Shown here in pieces: positions 47,847 to 58,647 of a stretch of DNA of 64,000 bases. Each line of letters opens with the position of its first letter. Position 1 is the first letter of the stretch. The notes below the pieces were generated by a model, which was not told the DNA's origin, did not search any database, and was given only the letters and a program-made list of their open reading frames with translations. This stretch comes from Pleomorphomonas sp. T1.2MG-36 (GTDB lineage Bacteria > Pseudomonadota > Alphaproteobacteria > Rhizobiales > Pleomorphomonadaceae): positions 248,001 through 312,000 of the forward strand of contig NZ_CATNLY010000034.1 in the NCBI RefSeq assembly GCF_950100655.1. Direction: 5' to 3'. The position numbers and the translations under genes are program-made.

Positions 47847-48487
47847 CAGGCAATCTCCCCGGCAACGAGACGAAGCGGACGAGCGCCAGCAAGGCCGATG
47901 GCGAGGTGGGTGGCGGCGACGATTGCCCCTCCGCAGCCCACATGGGCGGCCATCAGACCGACGAGGCTTGCCTCAGAGGCGGCGTCGAGGGCGGCGGTCG
48001 GCTCGTCGAGCAGCCAGAGCGGCCGCCGCACGGCGATGAGGCGGGCGATGGCGAGCCGCCGCCGCTGCCCGGCCGACAGATAGGCGGCGGGCAGGGCCGC
48101 AAGGTCGGCAAGACCGACCGCCTCGAGCGCGACCTCCACCGACGCGCCGCCGTCCGCGCCGAGAAAATCCCGCCAGAAGGCAAGGTTTTCACCGACCGTC
48201 AGCGCAGGCTTCACGGCATCGCGATGGCCAAGATAGTGGGCGTATCGGCCGACCTCTTCAGGATCGGCGACGCCATCGGCCAGAAAGCGCACCGAACCCT
48301 GGGCCGGGCGTCCGAGCCCGGCAAGGGCCCTCAGCAGCGTCGACTTGCCGACGCCGTTCGGACCGGTGACCAGTACGGCCTCGCCACCGACCACCTCGAA
48401 GGCGATGTCCTCGATCACCCGGCGACCGCCGCGGTCGACACCAAGCGCCTCGACCACGAGGCGAAAGGGCTGGAAGGGCTGGTTCAC
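47846..48487 (-). CDS. ccmA: heme exporter ATP-binding protein CcmA
   Basis: A 213-residue ABC ATPase partner of CcmB. Walker A is VTGPNGVGKSTLLRALAG, YLGHRDAVKPALTVGENLAFW is the CcmA-typical block, LSAGQRRRLAIARL the signature and LWLLDEPTAALD Walker B. GTG at 48487, with GGAG six bases upstream (GGAGACGCCC-GTG), is the best start; in-frame codons at 48529 and 48622 would give an extension without family similarity. It is divergent from acnA, a common pairing in Hyphomicrobiales as I recall. Confidence 0.93.
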   Translation of the reverse strand: MNQPFQPFRLVVEALGVDRGGRRVIEDIAFEVVGGEAVLVTGPNGVGKSTLLRALAGLGRPAQGSVRFLADGVADPEEVGRYAHYLGHRDAVKPALTVGENLAFWRDFLGADGGASVEVALEAVGLADLAALPAAYLSAGQRRRLAIARLIAVRRPLWLLDEPTAALDAASEASLVGLMAAHVGCGGAIVAATHLAIGLAGARPLRLVAGEIA

Positions 48488-48802
48488 GGGCGTCTCCGGC
48501 GCAAACGGCGGTCTCTCCCAATAGAGCATCGCAGCCAATGGCGTAAGCCGCTTTCGCGGCGCGCCCGGCAGAACCGGGCTTGGCGCGCGGAATGAAGCCT
48601 CATGTGGTAGAATTTCGTACACAAGGTCTGGTGAGGCGTCACCTTATTCTCTATAAGGCGCAAGGAAGTCTCCGGTCGCCATATGACCATTACGTAAACG
48701 TCAAACAGCTCGCCGGTGGCGAGGACCTTGCCCCGAACGGATGCCGGCGCTGCCGCGCTCCGGCCCCGGCAAGGCGCCCCCGGCATTGAAAGGGGCCCGC
48801 GC
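48488..48802. promoter_or_regulatory. 315-bp divergent region between ccmA and acnA
   Basis: A non-coding region that must hold promoters for ccmA and acnA. Two inverted repeats are seen: GGTGA-GGCG-TCACC (48630-48643), overlapping CCTTAT-TCTCT-ATAAGG (48642-48658). They lie 145-175 bases upstream of the acnA ATG. Their position suits an operator for a metabolic or iron regulator, but I could not match a known consensus. Confidence 0.4.
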
Positions 48803-51499
<2,697 letters not shown>

Positions 51500-51555
51500 C
51501 GAGGAAAGTGCGGCCGGCTTCGCCAGGCAGACCGCACTTATCGCAAGCCAACAGA

Positions 51556-51585
51556 AAAGGCCCGTCTTTCAAGATGGGCCTTTTT
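51556..51585. terminator. bidirectional terminator between acnA and a chemoreceptor gene
   Basis: AAAGGCCCGTCT pairs with AGATGGGCCTTT around a TTCA loop, with one G.T pair, and is followed by a T run on the plus strand. On the reverse strand the same stem is followed by TTTTC, so it can end both acnA and the convergent chemoreceptor gene. Confidence 0.85.
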
Positions 51586-51609
51586 CCATTCCGATACTGT
51601 GCCGTTTGC

Positions 51610-52890
51610 CTAAGCCCGCTTCACGCCCTGCAGGAAGCGGTCGACGGTAGAGCGCAGGCCACCCGCCTCGCCGGACAGCGCCTTGGCCGACGTCAGCACC
51701 GCTTCGGCCGCCTTGCGCGTCTCCACCGACGCATGGGCGACGCCGCCGGTGTTGATCGAAACCTTCTGGCTTGCCACCGAGGCCTGCTGGATGTTGCTGG
51801 CAATGGCCGCTGTGGCGCGTGACTGCTGTTCCACCGCCGCGGCGATGGCGCCGGCGATCTCGTTGATCTCGCCGATGCGCGTGGCGATACCACCGATTGC
51901 CCCCACGGCCTGCGTGGTCGCGGCCTGGACGGCGCCGATCTGTGCGCCGATCTCGTCGGTGGCACGCGTCGTCTGGTTGGCGAGCGCCTTCACTTCCTGA
52001 GCGACGACCGCGAAACCGCGCCCGGCTTCGCCGGCCCTCGCCGCCTCGATTGTGGCGTTGAGGGCGAGAAGGTTGGTCTGGCTGGCGATGCCGTTGATGA
52101 GGCTGATCACCTCGCCGATCTTGGCCGAGCTTTCGGCAAGCCCCTTGACGATGTCGTTGGTGTGGCGCGCCTCCTCGTTGGCGGCGCTGGAGATGCTGCT
52201 CGACTGATGGACCTGGCGGCCGATCTCGGCGATCGACGCGGACAGCTCTCCCGCCGATTCCGCGACGATGCCGACGGCGGCCGACACCTGCTCGGACGCA
52301 GCGGTCAGTTCGGTAAGCTGGCGGTTGGTCAGGTCGGCCGAGCCGGACATCGCCTGGGACGACGATTCGAGCTGGTCGGCAACATGCCCCACCGTGCCCA
52401 GCGCCGAGGAGACGTTGCGATCGAACTCGGAGGTGAGCTCTTGAAGAACCGAGGCCTTGGCGCTTCGCGCTTCCTCCTCCCGCCGCGCCTCCCGCTCGCG
52501 CAGGGCGTCCGAGAGATCGGCGAGATTGGTGAGAACCACCGGCCGCCCCTCGACCTTTGACAGGATCAGGGTGACGAGAACGGGAAAGTCGCTGCCATCG
52601 GCTCGCCGATGCATCCACTCGAAGCGCTTGTGACCCGTGGCCATGGCCTCCCGGATCATCGCCTCGGACTTGGTGCCTGATGGCTGACCATCGGGCTGGG
52701 TGGGAGGCGAAAGCGCCGCCGGCGTACTGGCGGTCAAGGCGGCTTTCGAAGACGAGCCGAACATTTTCACCGCTGCGGCATTGCACTCGATGAACTTGCC
52801 GTCGGCGATGACCAGAACGGCATCGGGTGTACTATCGAAGAAATTGATCTTGATCTTCTCGGAGGAAGACTTGCGTCCGAACAGCGACAT
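51610..52890 (-). CDS. soluble PAS-domain chemoreceptor
   Basis: A 426-residue chemoreceptor without membrane helices, so cytoplasmic. An N-terminal PAS domain (about residues 15-130: [21 protein letters not shown], then [15 protein letters not shown]) is joined by a charged coiled coil to the signalling domain with [20 protein letters not shown] at the tip. There is no CxxCH heme motif in the PAS. It may sense redox or a small ligand, but the cofactor cannot be read. The bidirectional terminator lies 25 bases downstream. Upstream there is a 277-base gap to the asd leader frame. Confidence 0.92.
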   Translation of the reverse strand: MSLFGRKSSSEKIKINFFDSTPDAVLVIADGKFIECNAAAVKMFGSSSKAALTASTPAALSPPTQPDGQPSGTKSEAMIREAMATGHKRFEWMHRRADGSDFPVLVTLILSKVEGRPVVLTNLADLSDALREREARREEEARSAKASVLQELTSEFDRNVSSALGTVGHVADQLESSSQAMSGSADLTNRQLTELTAASEQVSAAVGIVAESAGELSASIAEIGRQVHQSSSISSAANEEARHTNDIVKGLAESSAKIGEVISLINGIASQTNLLALNATIEAARAGEAGRGFAVVAQEVKALANQTTRATDEIGAQIGAVQAATTQAVGAIGGIATRIGEINEIAGAIAAAVEQQSRATAAIASNIQQASVASQKVSINTGGVAHASVETRKAAEAVLTSAKALSGEAGGLRSTVDRFLQGVKRA

Positions 52891-53111
52891 GCTCGCCTCG
52901 CCTTGAAATCACGGCTCCCACAGACGGGAATTGTCGCAAGGTCTACAACCAAGCGGTAAAAGATTGATTGTTTTGCGGAGACCCATGCATCTATTCCGAG
53001 TAAGGAATAACACGCACACACCGGAGATCGGCTCGCCGAGGCGGAAACATGATCCTTCGCCAGCCAAATGCGCGGGGGGAGCGGGCACCAAGGCGCCCAC
53101 CCCGATTCGTC

Positions 53112-53140
53112 TTGACCAGCCCTGCCCTTTCAGCCATAAA
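53112..53140 (+). promoter_or_regulatory. sigma70-type promoter of the asd leader
   Basis: TTGACC (53112-53117), a 17-base spacer and CATAAA (53135-53140) form a good housekeeping promoter. Transcription would begin near 53147, about 20 bases before the leader-peptide ATG and 287 bases before asd. Assigned by consensus only. Confidence 0.55.
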
Positions 53141-53167
53141 GCCCAGCATTCGAGAGAGGAATGGTCC

Positions 53168-53272
53168 ATGTCGTTCGCGAGTGGTTCCCGTCAGGCTGTC
53201 TTCGCGCTGGGTTTCGCCCCGGCCGGACGTGCCATGACGAAAACGGCGACGACGAAAACGACCACGACGTGA
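53168..53272 (+). CDS. putative Thr/Lys-rich leader peptide of asd
   Basis: A 34-codon open frame in the long leader of asd. It starts ATG at 53168 with AGAGGA seven bases upstream, a strong ribosome binding site. The last codons read MTKTATTKTTTT and then TGA: eight Thr and two Lys in the final eleven codons (seven ACG, one ACC). Asd makes aspartate semialdehyde, the shared precursor of threonine, lysine and methionine, so codons for end products next to the stop fit a classical leader peptide. Hairpins that exclude one another follow at once. I infer a regulatory peptide, not a functional protein. Confidence 0.6.
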   Translation: MSFASGSRQAVFALGFAPAGRAMTKTATTKTTTT

Positions 53273-53281
53273 TCGACGCTT

Positions 53282-53335
53282 CCTCGCCCCGTACCGTCCT
53301 CCTCGGGGTCAGAGGAGGCGGTTGGTGGCCTCCTC
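53282..53335 (+). promoter_or_regulatory. asd leader: mutually exclusive hairpins after the leader peptide (candidate attenuator)
   Basis: Segment CCTCCTC (53298-53304) can pair with GAGGAGG (53312-53318), extended by CCG/CGG with one bulge. The same GAGGAGGC (53312-53319) can instead pair with GCCTCCTC (53328-53335), 8 bp with an 8-base loop. A third option pairs CCTC-CCCCG (53282-53291) with CGGGG..GAGG (53304-53315). This is the competing-stem layout of an attenuator. No U run follows, so termination may be Rho-dependent or the control may be translational. Confidence 0.55.
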
Positions 53336-53433
53336 GAACGTCTCCCTGACAGACTGAAGAGCGACCGGCCGCCAAGCAAGGCGGGGGACGACTGTTACGG
53401 CGCAACGCCACACTTTCAGAAGGTCAGTCCAAC

Positions 53434-54465
53434 ATGGGTTACAAGGTCGCTGTGGTCGGTGCCACCGGAAACGTGGGCCGCGAAATGCTTTCGATCCTCT
53501 CCGAGCGCGGCTTCCCCGCCGATGAGGTGATTGCCGTCGCCTCGCGCCGGAGCCAGGGCACCGAGGTATCGTTCGGCGACAAGACGCTGAAGGTGCAGGC
53601 GCTGGAGCACGTCGACTTCTCTGACATCGACATCTGCGTCATGTCGGCCGGCGGCTCGATCTCCAAGGAGTGGTCGCCGAAGATCGGTGCGCAGAAGTGC
53701 GTCGTGATCGATAACTCCTCGGCCTGGCGTTATGACGAGGATGTGCCGCTGGTCGTTCCCGAGGTGAACGCCGATGCCGTCGCCGGCTTCACCAAGAAAT
53801 ACATCATCGCCAATCCCAACTGCTCCACCGCCCAGCTCGTCGTGGCGCTGAAGCCGCTGCACGACAAGGCCCACATCAAGCGCGTGGTCGTGTCGACCTA
53901 CCAGTCGGTGTCCGGCGCCGGCAAGGACGCGATGGACGAACTGTTCACCCAGACCCGCGCCATCTTCGTCTCCGACCCGGTCGAAGCCAAGAAGTTCCCC
54001 AAGCGCATCGCCTTCAACCTCATTCCGCACATCGACGTCTTCATGGAAGACGGCTTCACCAAGGAAGAGTGGAAGATGACGGCGGAGACCAAGAAGATCC
54101 TCGATCCGAAGATCAAGCTGACCGCCACCTGCGTGCGCGTTCCGGTGTTCGTCTCCCATTCGGAAGTGGTCAACATCGAGTTCGACAACCCGATCACCGC
54201 CGACGAGGCCCGCTCGATCCTGCGCGAGGCGCCCGGCTGCCTCGTCATCGACAAGCACGAGCCCGGCGGCTACATCACCCCGTATGAGGCGGCCGGCGAA
54301 GACGCCACCTACATCTCCCGCATCCGCGAGGACATCACGGTGGAGAACGGCCTGACCATGTGGGTGGTTTCCGACAACCTCCGCAAGGGTGCCGCGCTCA
54401 ACGCCGTCCAGATCGCCGAAGTGCTGATCAACCGCGGCCTCTTGAAGCCCAAGAAGGCCGCCTGA
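53434..54465 (+). CDS. asd: aspartate-semialdehyde dehydrogenase
   Basis: Asd reduces aspartyl phosphate to aspartate semialdehyde with NADPH, the branch point to Lys, Met, Thr and diaminopimelate. The 343 residues begin VAVVGATGNVGREMLSIL (NADP loop), FSDIDICVMSAGGSISKEW and NSSAWRYDEDVPLVVPEVN follow, and IIANPNCSTAQLV carries the catalytic C130. VVSTYQSVSGAGKDAMDEL is the next hallmark. The Shine-Dalgarno is weak (GAAGG ten bases before the ATG), in contrast to the strong one of the leader peptide. A leader of about 287 bases precedes it and a strong terminator follows. Confidence 0.97.
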   Translation: MGYKVAVVGATGNVGREMLSILSERGFPADEVIAVASRRSQGTEVSFGDKTLKVQALEHVDFSDIDICVMSAGGSISKEWSPKIGAQKCVVIDNSSAWRYDEDVPLVVPEVNADAVAGFTKKYIIANPNCSTAQLVVALKPLHDKAHIKRVVVSTYQSVSGAGKDAMDELFTQTRAIFVSDPVEAKKFPKRIAFNLIPHIDVFMEDGFTKEEWKMTAETKKILDPKIKLTATCVRVPVFVSHSEVVNIEFDNPITADEARSILREAPGCLVIDKHEPGGYITPYEAAGEDATYISRIREDITVENGLTMWVVSDNLRKGAALNAVQIAEVLINRGLLKPKKAA

Positions 54466-54483
54466 GCAAACCGCATGCTTTCG

Positions 54484-54514
54484 GCCGCCGCGACCCGTTC
54501 GCGGCGGCTTTTTT
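54484..54514 (+). terminator. Rho-independent terminator after asd
   Basis: A perfect 10-bp stem, GCCGCCGCGA (54484-54493) with TCGCGGCGGC (54499-54508), a 5-base loop and six T. It ends asd transcription just before the convergent acetyltransferase gene. Confidence 0.92.
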
Positions 54515-54521
54515 GTTGCGA

Positions 54522-55058
54522 TCAGCTTCGCGAGAGCTCGCCGGGCGCCGAAGTCTCGCCGTCACCGAGCGCTCTCTGCATCAGGACCTGGTCGAGCCAG
54601 CGGTCGAACTTGTAGCCGAGGGCTGGCGCGACGCCGACCAGCGTGAAGCCCAAGGCGGCGTGCAGCTTGCGCGAGCCGACATTGCCGCTGTCGCCGATCA
54701 CCGCCACCATCTGCCGGAAACCGCGCCGGGCACAATCATCGATCAGGGCCTGAAGAAGGCGCTTGCCGATACCCTGCCCTTGCCGGGCCGGATCGATATA
54801 GATCGAGTTCTCGACCGTGTAACGGTAGGCAAGACGCGGCCGATAGGCGCTGACATAGGCATAGCCGGCAAGACCGCCGCCCATCTCGGCGATCAGGTAG
54901 GGATAGCCACCGCCGGTGATGGTCTCGAAGCGCTTCAGCATCTCCGCCTCGGTCGGCGGTTCGAGTTCCCATGAAGCGGTGCCGGTTCGAACGGCGTCCT
55001 GATAGATGGCGGCAATCGCCGGGATGTCACTGGCGCGGGCGGGACGAATGGTCAGCAT
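54522..55058 (-). CDS. GNAT N-acetyltransferase, phosphinothricin-acetyltransferase-like
   Basis: A 178-residue GNAT enzyme. LTIRPARASDIPAIAAIYQDAV, GTASWELEPPTEAEM and GYAYVSAYRPRLAYRYTVENSIYI match the Pat/Bar subgroup; the acetyl-CoA loop is RQGQGIGKRLLQALI, and SGNVGSRKLHAALGFTLVG is the conserved C-terminal block. These enzymes acetylate amino groups of phosphinothricin, methionine sulfoximine or related amino acids. A housekeeping detoxification role is likely. The asd terminator separates it from asd; a 134-base gap lies upstream, to the BI-1 gene. Confidence 0.88.
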   Translation of the reverse strand: MLTIRPARASDIPAIAAIYQDAVRTGTASWELEPPTEAEMLKRFETITGGGYPYLIAEMGGGLAGYAYVSAYRPRLAYRYTVENSIYIDPARQGQGIGKRLLQALIDDCARRGFRQMVAVIGDSGNVGSRKLHAALGFTLVGVAPALGYKFDRWLDQVLMQRALGDGETSAPGELSRS

Positions 55059-55192
55059 GGGTCGGATCCGGAGGGATAGTGGCGCGGCAGTGCGCCCGCG
55101 CCCTAGATCGCATGCCCATCGCCCGGCCTCAAACGAAAACAGCGCCGGGGATGAACCCGGCGCCGCGTTTCCGATGGGACGTCCTGTTGTCG

Positions 55193-55942
55193 TCAGCGAC
55201 GGTCGCCGATCAGGCGAAGCAGCATGATGAACAGGTTGATGAAGTCCATGTAGAGGTTGAGGGCGCCCATGATGGCCTTGCGGCCGCTGGTCGTCCTATC
55301 GTCGCCCTCGAAGTACATTTCCTTGATGGTCTGCGTGTCGTAAGCGGTCAGGCCGGCGAAGATGCCGACGCCGAGCACCGAGATGGCGAACTCCATCGCG
55401 GACGACTGCATGAAGATGTTGACCAGCGAGGCGATGATCAGGCCGAACAGCCCCATGATCAGGAACGAGCCCATGGCGCTGAGATTGCGCTTGGTCGTGT
55501 AACCATAGAGGCTGAGGGCGGCGAAGGCGGCCGCGGAGATGAAGAACACCTGCGTGATCGACTGCTGGGTGTAGACCAGGAAGATCGAGGACAGCGACAG
55601 GCCCATCAGCGCCGCGAAGGCCCAGAACAGGCCCTGCGCCACCGGCATCGACAGCTTCTGGATGCCGAAGGAGAAGACGAGCACCAGGCCGATCGGGGCC
55701 AGCATCACCAGCCACTGCAACGGGCTCGTGTACAGCGCCGCGCCGAAGGAGGTGAGGGTGATCGGATCCCAGCTCGCCACGGAGGCATTGGCGGCAAGCG
55801 CCGCAACGCCGCCGGTCACGGCGAGGCCGATGGCCATATAGTTGTAGACCGACAGCATGTAGCTGCGGAGACCCTGATCGATCTCCGCGGAATAGGCCCG
55901 GGAACCGTAGCCCGAGGGGATGTTGCGTTCAGGGAATGCCAT
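55193..55942 (-). CDS. Bax inhibitor-1/YccA family membrane protein
   Basis: A 249-residue inner-membrane protein with seven helices, of the TMBIM/BI-1 family. SYMLSVYNYMAIGLAVTGGVAAL is the first helix, GLSLSSIFLVYT and GVGIFAGLTAYDTQTIKEMY are family hallmarks (the conserved Asp in AYDTQ sits in the pH-sensing pair of bacterial BsYetJ), and the C-terminus is ALNLYMDFINLFIMLLRLIGDRR. BI-1 proteins act as calcium leak channels or modulate FtsH in E. coli (YccA). It is probably monocistronic. Confidence 0.93.
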   Translation of the reverse strand: MAFPERNIPSGYGSRAYSAEIDQGLRSYMLSVYNYMAIGLAVTGGVAALAANASVASWDPITLTSFGAALYTSPLQWLVMLAPIGLVLVFSFGIQKLSMPVAQGLFWAFAALMGLSLSSIFLVYTQQSITQVFFISAAAFAALSLYGYTTKRNLSAMGSFLIMGLFGLIIASLVNIFMQSSAMEFAISVLGVGIFAGLTAYDTQTIKEMYFEGDDRTTSGRKAIMGALNLYMDFINLFIMLLRLIGDRR

Positions 55943-56076
55943 TGGGGCGTCGATCCTTCTCTGGAAATGCGGATTCGCGGGGGAAGCGAGCCTCCCCTGC
56001 TCGAAAAGACAATATGGGCGTACCCCGATGAAAGCTCAAGGGCACGCACGGCGAGTCCGTCAAACATGACGAAGAT

Positions 56077-58647
56077 TTAAAGATTCCGCAGAACGGGCGC
56101 CGCCTTGGCCGAAAGTGCCCTGAATGTTCCCAGAAGACCGAGGCCTATGGTCAGGAAAAGCGCCACGGCCACGGCACCGATGGCAACCCATGGATCGAGG
56201 TCGACCGGCACGTCCATGATGCCGCGAAGAACGCCCCAGGCAGCCACCGTGCCGGCAACCAAGGCGAAGACGGCGGTGAGGAAGCCGAGCGCCGCGTATT
56301 CCAGCGCGAAGGCGAGAAGGACGCGCGCGCGCGTCGCGCCGAAGGTCTTGAGCAACACGGCGTCGTAGACGCGCTGGCGGTGACCGGAGGCGAGCGCCCC
56401 GGCCAGGACCAGCACCGAGGCGGCGAGCGCGATGGAGGCGGCGGCACGGATGGCCAGCGTCAGCGAACCGACCAGATCGTTGACCGTGGCGAGCACGTCC
56501 TTGACGCGAACCATGGTGGCCGTCGGGAAGGCGGCGACCACCGCCCGGATCAACCGCCCCTCGTTGCCACGGTCGATGGCCGCGTCGCCGCTCGGCGGCA
56601 GAGCCGCCGTCGATAGCACCGAGTACGGTGCGCCGGCGAAAGTGTTGGGCGAGAACACCATCACGAAGTTGATGGAAAGCGACTGCCATTCGACCTTGCG
56701 CGTGCTGGCCACCTTGGCGGTGATCTCGCGGCCGAGCACGTTGACGGTCACAGTGTCGCCAATCGACAGACCGAACTCGCGCGCCAACGTGTCCTCGAAG
56801 GAGACAAGCGGCTCGCCCTTGTAATCGCGAGGCCACCAGGCGCCGGACGCGAGCGTCGAGTTGGCCGGCGGCTCGGCCGACAATGTGATGCCGCGATCTC
56901 CGGACAGCGCCCAGCGCGCGCTTTCGGGCGCATCGATCTTGTCGACCGGCGTTCCCTTCAGCGCGGTGATGCGTCCGCGCAGCATCGGCACAGTCTCGAG
57001 CGTGGTGCCCGGCACCGTGGTCTCGATCAGGCGCGAGAAGGCGTCGAGATCGTTCGAACGGATGTCGAGCGCGAAGAAGGTGGGCGCCTTCTCCGGCAAC
57101 GTGGACGTGAGCTGCCGCCTGAGCCCGGTGTCGATCAAGGCGAGCGTCACCATCAGCGTCAGCCCGAGGCCGAGTGACAGCACCACCGACAGCGTCAGGC
57201 CGCCGCGCCTGTGGATGTTGCGCAGCGCCAGTCGGAACTCCGCCGAACCTACCGCCGGCAACCGGCCGGCAAGGCGACGGATCAGGCCGGCCACGCCGGT
57301 GAGCACGATGAAGATCGCCGCCATCGACAGGACGAAGATCACCGCCACGAAGCGATCGGCCGCAGAGACGATGGCAAGCGCGGCGAGAAGCAGGACTGCG
57401 ACCGTGGTCGCCAGAACATAGACGCGGCGCGGCAGCCGCCGCTCCGGCGCCACCTTTTCGCGAAACAGCGCGCTGACCGGCACGTCGTGCGCCCGGCCGA
57501 GCGACCAGATGGCGAAGGCGAAGGCGGTTAGAAAACCATAGGCGGCGGCAAGCAGCAGCTCGCCGGGATAGACGCCAATCTCGATCGGCAGTTCCAGCGC
57601 CGCGGCGATCAGCCCACCGGCGAAGAAGGGGGGCACGAGCCCCAGGGCCAGCCCCAGCACCACGCCGATGCCGGCGATGACGCCGATCTCGATCAGGTAG
57701 ATGGCGACCACGAAGCCGCCCGGCGCACCCACAGCCTTCAGCGTGGCGATGGTATCGCGCTTGCGCTCGATGAACGCCTTCACCGCATTGGTGACGCCGA
57801 CGCCACCGACGATCAGCGCGGTCAGCCCGACCAGCGTCAGGAACTGCGAGAAGCGGTCGACGTTGCGCTCAAGACCAGGCGCCGCGTCGAGCCGGGAGGA
57901 AACGGTCCGGCCGCTGTCGGACTGGGCCGCCTTGATCTCGGCCGCGACAGCGGCGACGGCATCGTCCGTCGTCCCATCGGGCAGTGCGAGGCGAACGGTG
58001 TTGGCAACGAGGCTGCCCGGCTGGACGATGTCGGTCGCCACGAGCGCCTCCCGGCTCATCATCACGCGTGGCCCATAGGCGACACCGGTGCCAACCTGAT
58101 CCGGTTCCTTTTCGATCAGCCCCCGCACCTCGGCGGTCGCGCGACCGATGGCGATGCGGTCGCCGACCTTCACGTCGAGACGGTCGGCAAGGATCGGCTC
58201 GATGACGACGCCAATCGATCCGTCCGCCGCTGGCGCCAGGGCGTCGGCAAGCCGGCCGCCGCCCTCAAGGCGGAATTCTCCCGCGAGCGGATAGGCGCCG
58301 TCGACCGCCTTGATGCGGGCAAGCGCTTGCGCCTCACCGTCGATCCGCCGCGCCATCGAGTTGACCAGCGTCACCGTCGACAGCCGCCCGCGAGCACCAA
58401 GCGTCGAGACGACCGCCTCGGGCGGAACCTCGCCGCCAAAGCGGACGGCGATGTCGCCACCGAGAATTTCCCGCCCCTGCAGGGAGATGCCTTCGATGAT
58501 CGCCCGGCTGGTCGAGCCGACGGCCGCGATGGCGGCGACACCGAGCGCGATGGCCGCGATGAAGATACGAAAGCCCGACAGACCGCCGCGCGCTTCACGG
58601 GTGGCGAGGCGAACGGCAACCCTCCAGCCCGGCGAGCGGCCGCTCAC
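56077..58647 (-). CDS. ybbP: ABC transporter permease, YbbP family (FtsX-like)
   Basis: An 856-residue permease with two FtsX-type domains and about ten helices. The N-terminus has VAVRLATREARGGLSGFRIFIAAIALGVAAIAAVGST, shown in part as GGLSGFRIFIAAIALG. LTALIVGGVGVTNAVKAFIERKRDTIATLKAVG (in part, GVGVTNAVKAFIERKRDTIA) and the second-domain TFGATRARVLLAFALEYAAL are hallmarks. YbbAP-TesA has been linked to extraction or release of hydrophobic compounds from the membrane. The start is GTG at 58647, overlapping the ybbA stop by GTGA. Confidence 0.92.
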   Translation of the reverse strand: MSGRSPGWRVAVRLATREARGGLSGFRIFIAAIALGVAAIAAVGSTSRAIIEGISLQGREILGGDIAVRFGGEVPPEAVVSTLGARGRLSTVTLVNSMARRIDGEAQALARIKAVDGAYPLAGEFRLEGGGRLADALAPAADGSIGVVIEPILADRLDVKVGDRIAIGRATAEVRGLIEKEPDQVGTGVAYGPRVMMSREALVATDIVQPGSLVANTVRLALPDGTTDDAVAAVAAEIKAAQSDSGRTVSSRLDAAPGLERNVDRFSQFLTLVGLTALIVGGVGVTNAVKAFIERKRDTIATLKAVGAPGGFVVAIYLIEIGVIAGIGVVLGLALGLVPPFFAGGLIAAALELPIEIGVYPGELLLAAAYGFLTAFAFAIWSLGRAHDVPVSALFREKVAPERRLPRRVYVLATTVAVLLLAALAIVSAADRFVAVIFVLSMAAIFIVLTGVAGLIRRLAGRLPAVGSAEFRLALRNIHRRGGLTLSVVLSLGLGLTLMVTLALIDTGLRRQLTSTLPEKAPTFFALDIRSNDLDAFSRLIETTVPGTTLETVPMLRGRITALKGTPVDKIDAPESARWALSGDRGITLSAEPPANSTLASGAWWPRDYKGEPLVSFEDTLAREFGLSIGDTVTVNVLGREITAKVASTRKVEWQSLSINFVMVFSPNTFAGAPYSVLSTAALPPSGDAAIDRGNEGRLIRAVVAAFPTATMVRVKDVLATVNDLVGSLTLAIRAAASIALAASVLVLAGALASGHRQRVYDAVLLKTFGATRARVLLAFALEYAALGFLTAVFALVAGTVAAWGVLRGIMDVPVDLDPWVAIGAVAVALFLTIGLGLLGTFRALSAKAAPVLRNL

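Noticed and set aside
53161..53349. 62-codon frame overlapping the asd leader in another phase
   Set aside because: Its ATG lies inside the region between the ribosome site and the leader ATG with poor spacing, and its product has no recognisable features; the Thr-rich frame fits better.
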